From Chryseobacterium sediminis (GTDB taxonomy: Bacteria > Bacteroidota > Bacteroidia > Flavobacteriales > Weeksellaceae): a DNA stretch of 64,000 bases. Each line of letters opens with the position of its first letter. Positions within the stretch are counted from its first letter, which is position 1. Positions 8,397 through 16,845 of the stretch are shown piece by piece. The stretch lies in assembly GCF_008386505.1 (NCBI RefSeq), contig NZ_VUNZ01000002.1, positions 62,001 to 126,000 of the forward strand, given 5' to 3'. The translations under genes and the position numbers were made by a program. The notes beneath the pieces are model-generated. The model was not told the DNA's origin. It worked only from the letters and a program-made list of their open reading frames with translations, and did no database searches.

Positions 8397-8513
8397 TTAG
8401 CCTTGTCTTTGTTTAAATTTTGGGTTCTTCTTGTTGATTACGAACAGTACACCTTTTCTGCGTACGATTTTGCAATCAGCGCTTCTTTTTTTAATTGATG
8501 CTCTTACTTTCAT
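8397..8513 (-). CDS. rpmJ: 50S ribosomal protein bL36, zinc-free form
   Basis: A 38-residue ORF (start 8513, stop codon 8397-8399) whose translation begins [20 protein letters not shown] and ends NPKFKQRQG, the bL36 signature. Zinc-type bL36 uses Cys11, Cys14, Cys27 and a His near residue 32. Here only Cys14 remains; the others are Ser11, Asn27 and Lys/Phe at 32-33, so zinc is probably not bound. It lies between infA and rpsM, as in most bacteria, and is preceded by a strong hairpin in the infA-rpmJ gap. Confidence 0.95.
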   Translation of the reverse strand: MKVRASIKKRSADCKIVRRKGVLFVINKKNPKFKQRQG

Positions 8514-8540
8514 TTTGATAGTATTTATTTTTTACAAATT

Positions 8541-8568
8541 GCCAAATGGAATGAGAATTCCATTTGGC
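8541..8568 (-). ncRNA. strong hairpin between infA and rpmJ, candidate cis-regulatory RNA
   Basis: Within the 63-nt gap between infA and rpmJ, GCCAAATGGAAT (8541-8552) and ATTCCATTTGGC (8557-8568) form a perfect 12-bp stem closed by a 4-nt loop. No U-run follows in the minus direction, so it does not look like a terminator. Neighbouring genes are spaced 3-33 nt apart, so a stem this stable in a longer gap may be an RNA processing, stability or ribosomal-protein binding site. Confidence 0.55.
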
Positions 8569-8576
8569 TAATTGTT

Positions 8577-8792
8577 TTAATATCTAAATGTGATCCTCCC
8601 TTTTGTTAAATCATAGGGAGACATTTCTAGTTTTACCTTATCACCAGGTAAAAGTTTAATATAGTGCATTCGCATTTTACCGGAAATATGAGCGATAAGA
8701 ATATGCCCATTTTCAAGTTCTACACGGAACTGAGCGTTCGAAAGTGCTTCCGTTATAACGCCGTCTTGTTCAATATGTTTTTGTTTTGCCAT
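8577..8792 (-). CDS. infA: translation initiation factor IF-1
   Basis: 71 residues forming a single S1-type OB fold: [20 protein letters not shown], then [20 protein letters not shown], and a C-terminal GRITFRY. IF-1 occupies the 30S A site during initiation. The gene follows secY by 3 nt and precedes rpmJ, the typical arrangement in bacteria that keep infA inside the spc-alpha cluster. Confidence 0.97.
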   Translation of the reverse strand: MAKQKHIEQDGVITEALSNAQFRVELENGHILIAHISGKMRMHYIKLLPGDKVKLEMSPYDLTKGRITFRY

Positions 8793-8795
8793 AAA

Positions 8796-10175
8796 TTAAT
8801 ATCCAGTCGTTCTAGACAGTTTAGACTGCATTAAGCCATCATAATGATGATTCAGCAGATATGTATTAATCTGTTGAACAGTATCTAAAATTACACCCAC
8901 CATAATTAATAGTGACGTTCCCCCGAAAAATAGGGCAAACGCATCTGTCTGAACAAAGCTTCCATGCACAATTGCTGGAAGGACTGCAAAGATAGATAAA
9001 AAAATTGCACCTGGCAAGGTAATTTTTGATAAAATATCATCTAAGTAATCTGCTGTCTCTTTCCCTGGTCTTACTTTCGGTACTAAACCTCCATTTCTCT
9101 TCAAATCATCAGCCATCTGGTTTACCGGAATTGTAATTGCAGTATAGAAAAACGAGAAGATAATAATTAATAGCGCAAACAATACATTGTACTGCCAGCT
9201 AAAAACATTCTTGAAACCTGCAAGAAAAGTGTTAGACTCATCGAATTTTGTTAATAATCCTGGTACGAACATCAATGCCTGAGCAAAGATAATCGGCATT
9301 ACACCAGCAGCATTTACTTTCAATGGAATCCACTGTCTTGCGCCCTGCATAAGATTCTTGTTTACACCTCCTCTTGCTTGAGCTCTGCTTACATACTGAA
9401 TTGGAATTTTTCTAACAGCCACAGATAAAATCACGGCTAGAAGAACAACTACCATCCAGAATAATACTTCAATAAGGATCATGATAGATCCCATTCCTCC
9501 TTTTCCGTTCTGCACGGCCATTTCCTGTACGAATGCTTCAGGTAATCTTGAAAGAATCCCCACCATAATAAGGATAGAGATACCATTTCCGATACCTTTG
9601 TCGGTGATTTTCTCACCTAACCACATTGCGAATACTGAACCAGCAACCAGGATAACAATACTTGGTAACCAGAACATGATAGAATTTGGCTCTACAAAAT
9701 ATGCAGATTGGAACTGAGCATACGGTAAGAATAATTGAGTAATAGAAGTTAAATAAGAAGGTGCCTGTACCAGACAAACTCCAATTGTTAACCATCTTGT
9801 AATTTGGTTCAATGTATTTCTACCTGACTCTCCATCTTTCTGAAGCTTCTGAAGATAAGGAATAGCCATTCCCATCAACTGAACAATAATAGAAGCAGAA
9901 ATATAAGGCATAATTCCCAACGCCATTACGGAAGCGTGGCTGAAAGCTCCCCCCGTAAACGACGAAAGCAAGCCAAGGAGACCTGCTCCTTGCTTGTTAC
10001 CGCCTTGATTTTTATAATGCTCTAAGAGATCTCCCACCTCTGCAAGGTTAATTGCAGGAAGTGAGATATAAGATGCGAATCTATACACAAGGATAATACC
10101 TAACGTAAAGAGAATTTTATCTCTTAACTCCTTTAGGCTCCATATATTTTTAAGTGTTTGTATAAATTCTTTCAT
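8796..10175 (-). CDS. secY: preprotein translocase subunit SecY
   Basis: 459 residues with ten predicted membrane helices. Conserved parts include the TM2 region GIMPYISASIIVQLM, the C4-C5 segments with VSVAVRKIPIQYVSRAQ-like sequence, the plug region between TM1 and TM2, and the cytoplasmic KRNGGLVPKVRPGKET loop needed for SecA or ribosome contact. SecY is the channel of the Sec pathway in the inner membrane. The gene lies 9 nt after rplO and 3 nt before infA. Confidence 0.98.
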   Translation of the reverse strand: MKEFIQTLKNIWSLKELRDKILFTLGIILVYRFASYISLPAINLAEVGDLLEHYKNQGGNKQGAGLLGLLSSFTGGAFSHASVMALGIMPYISASIIVQLMGMAIPYLQKLQKDGESGRNTLNQITRWLTIGVCLVQAPSYLTSITQLFLPYAQFQSAYFVEPNSIMFWLPSIVILVAGSVFAMWLGEKITDKGIGNGISILIMVGILSRLPEAFVQEMAVQNGKGGMGSIMILIEVLFWMVVVLLAVILSVAVRKIPIQYVSRAQARGGVNKNLMQGARQWIPLKVNAAGVMPIIFAQALMFVPGLLTKFDESNTFLAGFKNVFSWQYNVLFALLIIIFSFFYTAITIPVNQMADDLKRNGGLVPKVRPGKETADYLDDILSKITLPGAIFLSIFAVLPAIVHGSFVQTDAFALFFGGTSLLIMVGVILDTVQQINTYLLNHHYDGLMQSKLSRTTGY

Positions 10176-10184
10176 TAGTAAGTA

Positions 10185-10634
10185 TTATAAGGTAATTGCT
10201 TTTCCACCTGCTTTAGCAATAAGCTCTTCAGCAGATTTAGTGAATTTGTCAGCAGAGATTGAAACCGCAGATTTCAATTCTCCTCTACCCATAATTTTCA
10301 CTAATTCGTTTTTAGAAACTATCCCGTTTTCTACTAAAACTTCTTTCGTGATATCTCCAGTGATGGATTTGTTCTCGATTAAAGTCTGAATAGTATCAAG
10401 GTTAACTCCTCTAAACTCTTTTCTGTTTACGTTTTTGAATCCGAATTTAGGTAATCTTCTTTGTAAAGGCATCTGTCCACCTTCAAAACCGATTTTCTGA
10501 GAATAACCAGCTCTAGCTTTCTGACCTTTGTGTCCTTTTGTTGAAGTACCTCCTTTTCCACTACCTTGACCTCTACCAATTCTTTTTGAGTTGAAAGTAG
10601 ATCCTGCAGCAGGTTGTATATTGTTTAAATTCAT
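10185..10634 (-). CDS. rplO: 50S ribosomal protein uL15
   Basis: 149 residues, full length. The Gly-rich basic N-terminus (KRIGRGQGSGKGGTSTKGHK) threads into 23S rRNA, followed by the globular domain with FEGGQMPLQRRLPKFGFKN and the C-terminal KAGGKAITL. It is a late assembly protein of the 50S subunit. Located between rpmD and secY as in most bacteria, 21 nt after rpmD. Confidence 0.98.
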   Translation of the reverse strand: MNLNNIQPAAGSTFNSKRIGRGQGSGKGGTSTKGHKGQKARAGYSQKIGFEGGQMPLQRRLPKFGFKNVNRKEFRGVNLDTIQTLIENKSITGDITKEVLVENGIVSKNELVKIMGRGELKSAVSISADKFTKSAEELIAKAGGKAITL

Positions 10635-10655
10635 TTTAATTTCTCTTTTATAAAA

Positions 10656-10832
10656 TTATTTTTGAACTTCTAGTAAGTGACCTACAGCAGCTATCATTCC
10701 TAAAATAGAAGGAGTAGCTTCGTGTTCTACAACTTGGTGAAGTTTTTTTAATCCTAATGCTTCAAGCGTTCTCTTTTGGGTTTTTGTTCTACCAATAGCG
10801 CTTCTTACTTGCTTTACTTTAATTGTTGCCAT
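10656..10832 (-). CDS. rpmD: 50S ribosomal protein uL30
   Basis: A 58-residue ORF read directly from the sequence (start 10832, stop codon 10656-10658). The translation begins MATIKVKQVRSAIGRTKTQK and continues TLEALGLKKLHQVVEHE, which is the uL30 pattern with a GL.K..H.V.....P motif. It sits exactly between rpsE and rplO, its standard place. uL30 is a small 23S-binding protein that many bacteria can live without. Confidence 0.95.
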   Translation of the reverse strand: MATIKVKQVRSAIGRTKTQKRTLEALGLKKLHQVVEHEATPSILGMIAAVGHLLEVQK

Positions 10833-10843
10833 TGTTTTAATTA

Positions 10844-11365
10844 TTAACCGTTAAACACTTTACTTAGAGAAACTCCTCTCATTCTAGCGATCTCTTCAGG
10901 TCTTCTGATATCCAATAACGCTTTGAAAGTAGCTTTCACCACGTTGTGAGGGTTAGAAGATCCTTTAGATTTTGAAAGGATATCGTGAATACCAGCAGAT
11001 TCCAATACCGCTCTTACCGCACCACCGGCGATAAGTCCTGTACCGTGAGAAGCAGGTCTTAAGAAGATATCTGCACCACCGTATCTAGCAGTAGTTTGGT
11101 GAGGAATAGTATGGTTCATTACAGGAACTTTCACAAGGTTTTTCTTAGCGTCTTCAACTGCTTTAGCAATTGCAGAAGCAACCTCTTTAGATTTTCCTAA
11201 ACCAAAACCGATAATACCTTCTTCATTACCTACTACAACAATAGCAGAAAATCCGAAAGCTCTACCTCCTTTAGTTACTTTTGTTACTCTGTTAACAGCT
11301 ACGAGACGATCTTTTAATTCTAATCCTCCCGGTTTTACTCTTTCTATATTATCTAGTCCTAACAT
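10844..11365 (-). CDS. rpsE: 30S ribosomal protein uS5
   Basis: 173 residues. The N-terminal dsRNA-binding-like domain (about 15-80; [20 protein letters not shown] and [13 protein letters not shown]) is followed by the C-terminal domain with [19 protein letters not shown]. uS5 lines the mRNA entry channel and influences decoding accuracy. It lies 19 nt after rplR and 11 nt before rpmD. Confidence 0.98.
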   Translation of the reverse strand: MLGLDNIERVKPGGLELKDRLVAVNRVTKVTKGGRAFGFSAIVVVGNEEGIIGFGLGKSKEVASAIAKAVEDAKKNLVKVPVMNHTIPHQTTARYGGADIFLRPASHGTGLIAGGAVRAVLESAGIHDILSKSKGSSNPHNVVKATFKALLDIRRPEEIARMRGVSLSKVFNG

Positions 11366-11384
11366 ATTTTCCGAAATTTAATGA

Positions 11385-11738
11385 TTAGAATTTAAGTCCT
11401 CCTTCTCTCGCACCATCAGCTAGAGCTTTTACTCTACCGTGATATACGAAACCGTTTCTGTCAAATACAATACTTTCAATTCCTGCAGCAATAGCTTTAG
11501 CAGCGATAGCTTTACCAACAGCAGCAGAAACTTCAGTCTTAGTACCTTTAGCGTCTACACCTTTTTCTCTAGAAGAAGCTGATGCTAAAGTTTTACCATT
11601 TTTATCGTCGATTAACTGAGCGTAAATTTCCTTATTACTTTTGTATACAGATAATCTTGGCAATTCAGAAGATCCAGAGATTTTCCCTCTTACTCTTCTT
11701 TTGATTCTTATTCTTTTTTCTAATTTACTTAATGCCAT
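11385..11738 (-). CDS. rplR: 50S ribosomal protein uL18
   Basis: 117 residues. The basic start ([20 protein letters not shown]) and the blocks [18 protein letters not shown] and [24 protein letters not shown] C-terminus are typical. uL18 binds 5S rRNA with uL5 and helps form the central protuberance. Position between rplF and rpsE, with gaps of 15 and 19 nt, is conserved. Confidence 0.98.
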   Translation of the reverse strand: MALSKLEKRIRIKRRVRGKISGSSELPRLSVYKSNKEIYAQLIDDKNGKTLASASSREKGVDAKGTKTEVSAAVGKAIAAKAIAAGIESIVFDRNGFVYHGRVKALADGAREGGLKF

Positions 11739-11753
11739 AATACTTATAATTTA

Positions 11754-12299
11754 TTAAGCAGATTTACCAGCTTTACGTCTAACAATTTCTCCTACGAATT
11801 TCACACCTTTTCCTTTGTATGGCTCAGGCTTTCTGAAAGAACGGATCTTTGCAGTAACCATTCCTAGAAGTTGCTTGTCGTGAGACGTTAAAGTAATAAT
11901 TGGGTTTTTACCTTTTTCAGTCAATGTATCAACTTTTACTTCACTTGGAAGTTCTAATACGATACCGTGAGAGAATCCTAAAGCTAACTCAAGTTTTTGA
12001 CCTGCGTGAGAAGCTCTGTATCCTACCCCTACTAGTTCTAGTTTCTTTTCGAAACCTTCTGATACACCTACGATCATGTTGGCGATCAACGCTCTGTATA
12101 AACCGTGAAGCGCTTTGTGTTGTTTAGAATCAGATGGTCTGTTTACATTAAGCTCACCATCTTTTTGTTCTAAAGTAATTCCTGCTGTAAGCTCCTGAGA
12201 AAGTTCTCCTTTCGCTCCTTTTACAGTTACTACACCGTTATTTTCAGTGATTGTAACTCCAGCTGGAATTGTTATAATTGCTTTACCAATTCTTGACAT
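11754..12299 (-). CDS. rplF: 50S ribosomal protein uL6
   Basis: 181 residues with the duplicated uL6 fold. The N-terminal copy has MSRIGKAIITIPAGVTI, and the C-terminal copy has the conserved RSFRKPEPYKGKGVKFVGE block that contacts the sarcin-ricin loop region. It is required for factor binding at the GTPase centre. Located between rpsH and rplR, 17 nt after rpsH. Confidence 0.98.
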   Translation of the reverse strand: MSRIGKAIITIPAGVTITENNGVVTVKGAKGELSQELTAGITLEQKDGELNVNRPSDSKQHKALHGLYRALIANMIVGVSEGFEKKLELVGVGYRASHAGQKLELALGFSHGIVLELPSEVKVDTLTEKGKNPIITLTSHDKQLLGMVTAKIRSFRKPEPYKGKGVKFVGEIVRRKAGKSA

Positions 12300-12316
12300 T
12301 TTCCTCTGATTAAAAA

Positions 12317-12715
12317 TTAATAAACATAGCAGATTACTTCACCGCCTACTTTCTCTTCTCTAGCTTTCTTGTCAGTCATTACTCCTTTAGAAGTAGAGAT
12401 GATAGAAATACCCAAACCGTTTAGTACTCTTGGAAGTTCAGTAGAACCTTTGTACTGTCTCAAACCTGGTCTAGAAGCTCTTTGAATAGACTTAATAGCA
12501 GGTTTGTTAGTTTGCTTATCGTACTTTAAAGCGATTTTGATCACTCCTTGAACAGCGTTATCTTCAAACTTGAAGTTTAAGATATACCCTTGATCAAATA
12601 GGATCTTAGTAATCTCCTTTTTGATTTTCGATGCAGGAATTTCCACCACTTTGTGGCCTGCGCTTTGTGCGTTCCTTACTCTTGTTAGGAAATCTGAAAT
12701 TGGATCTGTTACCAT
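12317..12715 (-). CDS. rpsH: 30S ribosomal protein uS8
   Basis: 132 residues: MVTDPISDFLTRVRNAQSAG, the central strand set, and the C-terminal RNA-binding block GLGISIISTSKGVMTDKKAR. uS8 binds helix 21 of 16S rRNA and in E. coli represses spc-operon translation by binding a matching stem in its own mRNA. In this window the gene is preceded by an unusually long 147-nt gap that folds into a nested hairpin (12741-12816), so a comparable feedback site is conceivable here. Confidence 0.98.
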   Translation of the reverse strand: MVTDPISDFLTRVRNAQSAGHKVVEIPASKIKKEITKILFDQGYILNFKFEDNAVQGVIKIALKYDKQTNKPAIKSIQRASRPGLRQYKGSTELPRVLNGLGISIISTSKGVMTDKKAREEKVGGEVICYVY

Positions 12716-12740
12716 TTTTCTTTTATAAATTATTGGTTAA

Positions 12741-12816
12741 AGAACAATCAGTATTGAAAAGACTTGAAGAGAAAAATATCAGACTTCAGAAAACCTCAGT
12801 CTGATATTATTGTTCT
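12741..12816 (-). ncRNA. nested hairpin in rpsN-rpsH gap, candidate autoregulatory RNA
   Basis: The inner stem pairs AATATCAGACT (12775-12785) with AGTCTGATATT (12798-12808), 11 bp. The outer stem pairs AGAACAAT (12741-12748) with ATTGTTCT (12809-12816), 8 bp, stacked directly on one side and leaving a 26-nt bulge (12749-12774) on the other. A further small hairpin, GACAA/TTGTC, lies at 12827-12841. The element sits in the largest gap of the whole cluster, directly upstream of rpsH. It is not one of the r-protein leaders I can name, and uS8 binding is only a hypothesis. Confidence 0.6.
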
Positions 12817-12862
12817 TTAGTATCCTGACAACTTAATTGTCCCGATTTTTAATTAGTAATTA

Positions 12863-13132
12863 TTACCAACTAGCTTTTCTTACACCTGGGATAAGACCGT
12901 TGTTAGCCATTTCTCTGAAAGTTACTCTGGAAATACCAAACGTTCTCATATATCCTCTTGGTCTACCTGTTAGTTTACATCTGTTGTGTAATCTTACAGG
13001 AGAAGCATTTTTAGGCAATTTTTGAAGTCCTTCGTAATCACCAGCTTCTTTAAGAGCTTGTCTTTTAGCAGCGTATTTAGCAACTAGTGCTTCTCTTTTG
13101 CGCTCACGCGCTTTCATTGATTCTTTAGCCAT
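12863..13132 (-). CDS. rpsN: 30S ribosomal protein uS14, zinc-free long form
   Basis: 89 residues, the long form without the CxxC...CxxC zinc site; only one Cys is present, in [17 protein letters not shown]. The C-terminal [18 protein letters not shown] is strongly conserved. uS14 belongs to the 30S head. It follows rplE by 3 nt and is followed by the 147-nt structured gap before rpsH. Confidence 0.98.
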   Translation of the reverse strand: MAKESMKARERKREALVAKYAAKRQALKEAGDYEGLQKLPKNASPVRLHNRCKLTGRPRGYMRTFGISRVTFREMANNGLIPGVRKASW

Positions 13133-13135
13133 TTC

Positions 13136-13687
13136 TTAGTTCTTTTTAAATGGTAAACCGAAGTGAGTTAATAATGCTTTAGCTTCTTTATCTGTTTTCG
13201 CAGTAGTTACGAAAGTGATGTCCATCCCTTGGATTTTTTTCACTTTGTCAATTACGATTTCAGGGAAGATAATTTGCTCAGTAATACCTAAGTTGTAGTT
13301 ACCTCTACCATCGAAACCATCTGCTTTGATACCAGAGAAATCTCTGATACGTGGTAAAGCAGAAGAAGTAAGTCTGTCTAAGAACTCATACATTCTCTGA
13401 GCTCTCAATGTTACTTTTGCTCCTACAGGCATTCCTTTTCTTAGTTTGAATGCAGCTTCATCTTTCTTAGAGATTGTACCTACTGCTTTCTGACCTGTAA
13501 TGTTTGTTAATTCTTCTACAGCATAATCAATGATTTTCTTATCTGCAGTAGCATCTCCTAAACCTTGTGATACAACAATTTTCTCTAATCTAGGTACTTG
13601 CATGATAGACTTGTACCCAAATTCTTCCATCATTGCAGGAACAATTTGCTCTTTGTATATTTTTTTGGGTCTTGCTATAAATTCCAT
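13136..13687 (-). CDS. rplE: 50S ribosomal protein uL5
   Basis: 183 residues. Starts [20 protein letters not shown] and contains the conserved [33 protein letters not shown] and the C-terminal [17 protein letters not shown]. uL5 binds 5S rRNA and the P-site tRNA elbow in the central protuberance. It lies 11 nt after rplX and 3 nt before rpsN. Confidence 0.98.
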   Translation of the reverse strand: MEFIARPKKIYKEQIVPAMMEEFGYKSIMQVPRLEKIVVSQGLGDATADKKIIDYAVEELTNITGQKAVGTISKKDEAAFKLRKGMPVGAKVTLRAQRMYEFLDRLTSSALPRIRDFSGIKADGFDGRGNYNLGITEQIIFPEIVIDKVKKIQGMDITFVTTAKTDKEAKALLTHFGLPFKKN

Positions 13688-13698
13688 GTTAATTCAAA

Positions 13699-14025
13699 TT
13701 ATAAAGTTTCACCCGTTTTTTTGTTAACTCTCACTTTCTTATCTCCTTCGATTTTGTAACCGATTTTGATAGCTTTTCCGTCTTTACCAACTAAAGCTAC
13801 GTTTGAGATATGAATAGAAGCTTCCTTTTCAGTAATTCCTCCTTGAGGATTTGAAGCTGAAGGCTTAACGTGTTTTTTAACGATGTTAAGTCCTGCAACG
13901 ATTACTCTAGGGTCTTTTCCTTCTTTCTTAATCACTTCAATAACTTCACCAGTCTTACCTTTGATATCTTTCTTACCAGTAGTAATGATTACGTTATCTC
14001 CTCTTTTTATTTTTAACTTTGACAT
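13699..14025 (-). CDS. rplX: 50S ribosomal protein uL24
   Basis: 108 residues with an N-terminal KOW motif (KIKRGDNVIITTGKKDIKGK; about residues 3-35) and the LNIVKKHVKPSASNPQGGIT block. uL24 is one of the two assembly initiators of the 50S subunit. Located between rplN and rplE, 21 nt after rplN. Confidence 0.98.
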   Translation of the reverse strand: MSKLKIKRGDNVIITTGKKDIKGKTGEVIEVIKKEGKDPRVIVAGLNIVKKHVKPSASNPQGGITEKEASIHISNVALVGKDGKAIKIGYKIEGDKKVRVNKKTGETL

Positions 14026-14046
14026 TTCTTTTAAAAATTTTAAAAA

Positions 14047-14415
14047 TTAAAGTACTTCAGGAGCTAATGAAATGATTTTCATATATTCTTTGTCTCTCAA
14101 CTCACGAGCAACTGGTCCGAAAACACGCGTTCCTCTCATTTCTCCCGCTGCGTTTAGTAATACACAAGCATTGTCGTCGAATTTGATGTATGAACCATCT
14201 TTTCTTCTTACTGCTTTTTTAGTTCTTACTACTACAGCTTTAGATACCTGACCTTTTTTAGCGTTTCCTGATGGTGTAGAATCCTTGATAGTAACAACGA
14301 TTTTATCACCAACTGAAGCATATCTTCTTCTGGTTCCTCCCAGAACTCTAATAACTAGTACTTCTTTAGCACCTGTGTTATCAGCAACTTTTAATCTTGA
14401 TTCTGTTTGTAACAT
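14047..14415 (-). CDS. rplN: 50S ribosomal protein uL14
   Basis: 122 residues, a near-invariant family. [20 protein letters not shown] opens the protein, followed by [20 protein letters not shown] and the C-terminal [20 protein letters not shown]. It forms part of intersubunit bridges with 16S rRNA. It lies 2 nt after rpsQ. Confidence 0.99.
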   Translation of the reverse strand: MLQTESRLKVADNTGAKEVLVIRVLGGTRRRYASVGDKIVVTIKDSTPSGNAKKGQVSKAVVVRTKKAVRRKDGSYIKFDDNACVLLNAAGEMRGTRVFGPVARELRDKEYMKIISLAPEVL

Positions 14416-14417
14416 TA

Positions 14418-14672
14418 TTACTTAGCTTTTTCAATGATTCTTACTAATCTCCATCTCTTGCTCTTGCTCAAAGGTCTAGTTTCTTGGATAAGAACTGTAT
14501 CACCTTCTGTGCATTCGTTGTTCTCGTCGTGTGCAGTATATTTTTTCGTTTTCAAAACGAATTTACCGTACATCGGGTGCTTTACTCTTGTAGTTTCACT
14601 AACAACAATAGTTTTTTCCATTTTATTGCTGGAAACCACTCCGATTCTTTCTTTTCTTAAATTTCTATCCAT
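14418..14672 (-). CDS. rpsQ: 30S ribosomal protein uS17
   Basis: 84 residues forming an OB fold: [20 protein letters not shown], then [20 protein letters not shown] and [16 protein letters not shown]. It binds the lower body of 16S rRNA early in 30S assembly. It lies between rpmC (12 nt upstream) and rplN (2 nt downstream) in canonical order. Confidence 0.98.
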   Translation of the reverse strand: MDRNLRKERIGVVSSNKMEKTIVVSETTRVKHPMYGKFVLKTKKYTAHDENNECTEGDTVLIQETRPLSKSKRWRLVRIIEKAK

Positions 14673-14684
14673 TGTAAAATGAAA

Positions 14685-14879
14685 TTATTGTTTGTTAGTT
14701 AACTCAGTGTTTAGTCTTGCGATTGTTTTTCTCAAATCTCTGATTTGAATCGGGTTTTCAATTGGGCTGATTGCATGAGCTAATTTCAATTTAGAATATT
14801 GAGCTTTTGCTTCAGTTAATTGAGCTTGAATATCACCCGCGCTTAAATTTTTAATATCAGCATTTTTCATTGTATTCAA
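14685..14879 (-). CDS. rpmC: 50S ribosomal protein uL29
   Basis: 64 residues from the first ATG; Met4 at 14870 (MKNADIKNLSAGDIQ) is an equally plausible start and closer to the family length. Two antiparallel helices are predicted, with the conserved block SPIENPIQIRDLRKTIARLN. uL29 lies beside the polypeptide exit and helps dock trigger factor and SRP. It lies 3 nt after rplP. Confidence 0.96.
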   Translation of the reverse strand: MNTMKNADIKNLSAGDIQAQLTEAKAQYSKLKLAHAISPIENPIQIRDLRKTIARLNTELTNKQ

Positions 14880-14882
14880 AGA

Positions 14883-15308
14883 TTATAGAGGTTTAACAAA
14901 ATCGTTAGCAACGATGAATTTAGTAACTACTGGTAATTTTTGTGCTGCAAGTCTAAGAGCTTCTTTCGCTACTTCGTAAGGAACTCCTCCAACTTCAAAC
15001 ATAATTTTACCTGGTTTTACTACAGCTACCCAATATTCAACAGCACCTTTACCTTTACCCATACGTACTTCCGCAGGTTTTTTAGTAATTGGCTTATCTG
15101 GGAAGATTTTGATCCATAGTTGACCTTCTCTCTTCATATATCTTGTCGCAGCGATACGAGCTGCTTCAATCTGTCTTGCAGTGATCCAAGCTCCTTCCGT
15201 TGCTTTGATCCCAAAAGTTCCGTAAGCAAGTTGACTACCTCTTTGGGCATTCCCCTTCATCTTCATCTTGTGAACTCTACGGAATTTGGTTCTTTTTGGT
15301 TGTAACAT
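14883..15308 (-). CDS. rplP: 50S ribosomal protein uL16
   Basis: 141 residues. [20 protein letters not shown] is the family start; [40 protein letters not shown] and [17 protein letters not shown] follow. uL16 is a late assembly protein that helps position A-site tRNA. A 98-nt gap with heptamer repeats (15319-15346) separates it from rpsC. Confidence 0.98.
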   Translation of the reverse strand: MLQPKRTKFRRVHKMKMKGNAQRGSQLAYGTFGIKATEGAWITARQIEAARIAATRYMKREGQLWIKIFPDKPITKKPAEVRMGKGKGAVEYWVAVVKPGKIMFEVGGVPYEVAKEALRLAAQKLPVVTKFIVANDFVKPL

Positions 15309-15318
15309 AATTTCTAAA

Positions 15319-15346
15319 TTTTAGATTTTAGATTTTAGATTTTAGA
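15319..15346. repeat. TTTTAGA heptamer repeated four times, with a distant inverted copy
   Basis: Four exact tandem copies of TTTTAGA occupy 15319-15346 in the rpsC-rplP gap. AATCTAAAATTT at 15396-15407, overlapping the rpsC stop codon, is complementary to AAATTTTAGATT at 15316-15327, so the gap can fold into a long AT-rich hairpin. Tandem heptamers can change copy number by slipped replication. No regulatory role is known to me. Confidence 0.75.
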
Positions 15347-15406
15347 TTTTTTTTAATTTTAAAAAAGTAACGGTAATTTAAAATTCAAAATTTCTAATCT
15401 AAAATT

Positions 15407-16156
15407 TTAATTATTATTGTTATTGTTGTTGTTTTTTCTAGGTCTTCTGTTGTCTCTGTCTCCTCCTCTGTTTCCTCTGTCTGACTGACCTCCTTTTTTC
15501 TGTTGTCCCACTAGTGGAGAAAGTTCTCTTTTACCGTAAACTTCACCTTTCATGATCCAAACTTTTACTCCTAGTCTACCGTAAGTAGTGTGAGCTTCTG
15601 CCCAGTGGTAATCAATATCAGCTCTGAAAGTTGACAATGGAATTCTTCCTTCTTTGAAAGATTCTGATCTTGCCATTTCAGCACCGTTCAATCTACCAGA
15701 GATTTGAACTTTGATCCCTTCAGCACCCATTCTCATAGTACTTGCCATTGCCATTTTAACAGCTCTTCTGTAAGAAATTCTGTTTTCAATTTGCTTAGAA
15801 ATACTATCAGCAACTAATACAGCGTCTAGTTCAGGTCTTTTGATTTCGAAGATGTTGATTTGAATATCCTTACCTGTAAGTTTCTTCAATTCTTCTTTCA
15901 ATTTATCAACTTCCTGACCTCCTTTACCGATGATAAGTCCCGGTCTAGCAGTAGTAATTGTAACTGTTACTAATTTTAGTGTTCTTTCAATATAGATTTT
16001 TGAAATACCACCTTTAGATAATCTAGCCTCAAGGTATCTTCTGATTTTGTAGTCTTCAGCGATTCTGTCTCCATAATCGTTTCCACCAAACCAGTTAGAA
16101 TCCCATCCTCTGATGATACCTAATCTATTACCAATTGGATTTGTCTTCTGTCCCAT
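15407..16156 (-). CDS. rpsC: 30S ribosomal protein uS3
   Basis: 249 residues: [20 protein letters not shown], the KH domain (about 60-115; [20 protein letters not shown]) and the C-terminal domain ([39 protein letters not shown]). uS3 lines the mRNA entry tunnel and has helicase activity with uS4 and uS5. The tail is a disordered Arg/Gly/Asp stretch ending in eight Asn encoded at 15410-15433. It lies 7 nt after rplV. Confidence 0.98.
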   Translation of the reverse strand: MGQKTNPIGNRLGIIRGWDSNWFGGNDYGDRIAEDYKIRRYLEARLSKGGISKIYIERTLKLVTVTITTARPGLIIGKGGQEVDKLKEELKKLTGKDIQINIFEIKRPELDAVLVADSISKQIENRISYRRAVKMAMASTMRMGAEGIKVQISGRLNGAEMARSESFKEGRIPLSTFRADIDYHWAEAHTTYGRLGVKVWIMKGEVYGKRELSPLVGQQKKGGQSDRGNRGGDRDNRRPRKNNNNNNNN

Positions 16157-16163
16157 ACCTTGA

Positions 16164-16562
16164 TTAATTTTCTTTGTTACCTAAGATTAATGTAACGTGG
16201 TTAGATCTTTTTCTGATTCTATACCCTCTACCTTGTGGAGCTGGTCTTAGTCTCTTCAATTGTCTTGCACTATCCACGAAGATTTCTTTAACGATAAGGT
16301 TTGCTTCTTCAATATCAGCACCTTCGTTTTTAGTCTGCCAGTTTGCCATAGCAGAAAGAAGTAATTTTTCTAACTTGTTAGAAGCATCCTTCTTAGAATA
16401 TTTTAGGATATAAAGTGCTTTATCTACCTGCTCTCCTCTAATGATATCAGCAACTAATCTCATTTTTCTTGGAGAAGACGGGCAATTATTTAATGAAGCT
16501 TTTACAACGTCTTTGTTAGCTTCTTTTCTTGCGATTGAACTATCTTGTTTTCTTGATCCCAT
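16164..16562 (-). CDS. rplV: 50S ribosomal protein uL22
   Basis: 132 residues. An N-terminal extension of about 20 charged residues precedes the domain with [20 protein letters not shown], and the beta-hairpin loop region ending [20 protein letters not shown] reaches into the exit tunnel, where macrolide-affecting changes occur in other species. It lies 2 nt after rpsS and 7 nt before rpsC. Confidence 0.98.
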   Translation of the reverse strand: MGSRKQDSSIARKEANKDVVKASLNNCPSSPRKMRLVADIIRGEQVDKALYILKYSKKDASNKLEKLLLSAMANWQTKNEGADIEEANLIVKEIFVDSARQLKRLRPAPQGRGYRIRKRSNHVTLILGNKEN

Positions 16563-16564
16563 GA

Positions 16565-16843
16565 TTATCTGCTTCCTTTATTTTTGTTACCACCATGACC
16601 TCTGAAAGATCTTGTTGGAGAAAATTCGCCTAACTTGTGACCAACCATGTTTTCTGTAACGTAAACCGGGATAAAAGATTTCCCGTTGTGTACAGCAATA
16701 GTTTGTCCTACGAAGTCCGGAGAGATCATCGATGCTCTAGACCAAGTTTTGATAACAGTTTTCTTGTTAGCTTCTATATTTGCCTGAACCTTCTTATCTA
16801 AAGTATGATGAATGAACGGTCCTTTCTTAAGTGATCTTGCCAT
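16565..16843 (-). CDS. rpsS: 30S ribosomal protein uS19
   Basis: 92 residues, full length. [39 protein letters not shown] and [15 protein letters not shown] are all family hallmarks. uS19 is in the 30S head and contacts uS13 and the A-site finger. Tightly packed: 2 nt from both rplB and rplV. Confidence 0.99.
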   Translation of the reverse strand: MARSLKKGPFIHHTLDKKVQANIEANKKTVIKTWSRASMISPDFVGQTIAVHNGKSFIPVYVTENMVGHKLGEFSPTRSFRGHGGNKNKGSR

Positions 16844-16845
16844 AA

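Noticed and set aside
15316..15346. Short tandem repeats as a CRISPR array
   Set aside because: The unit is a 7-bp direct tandem without spacers, so it is a simple repeat.
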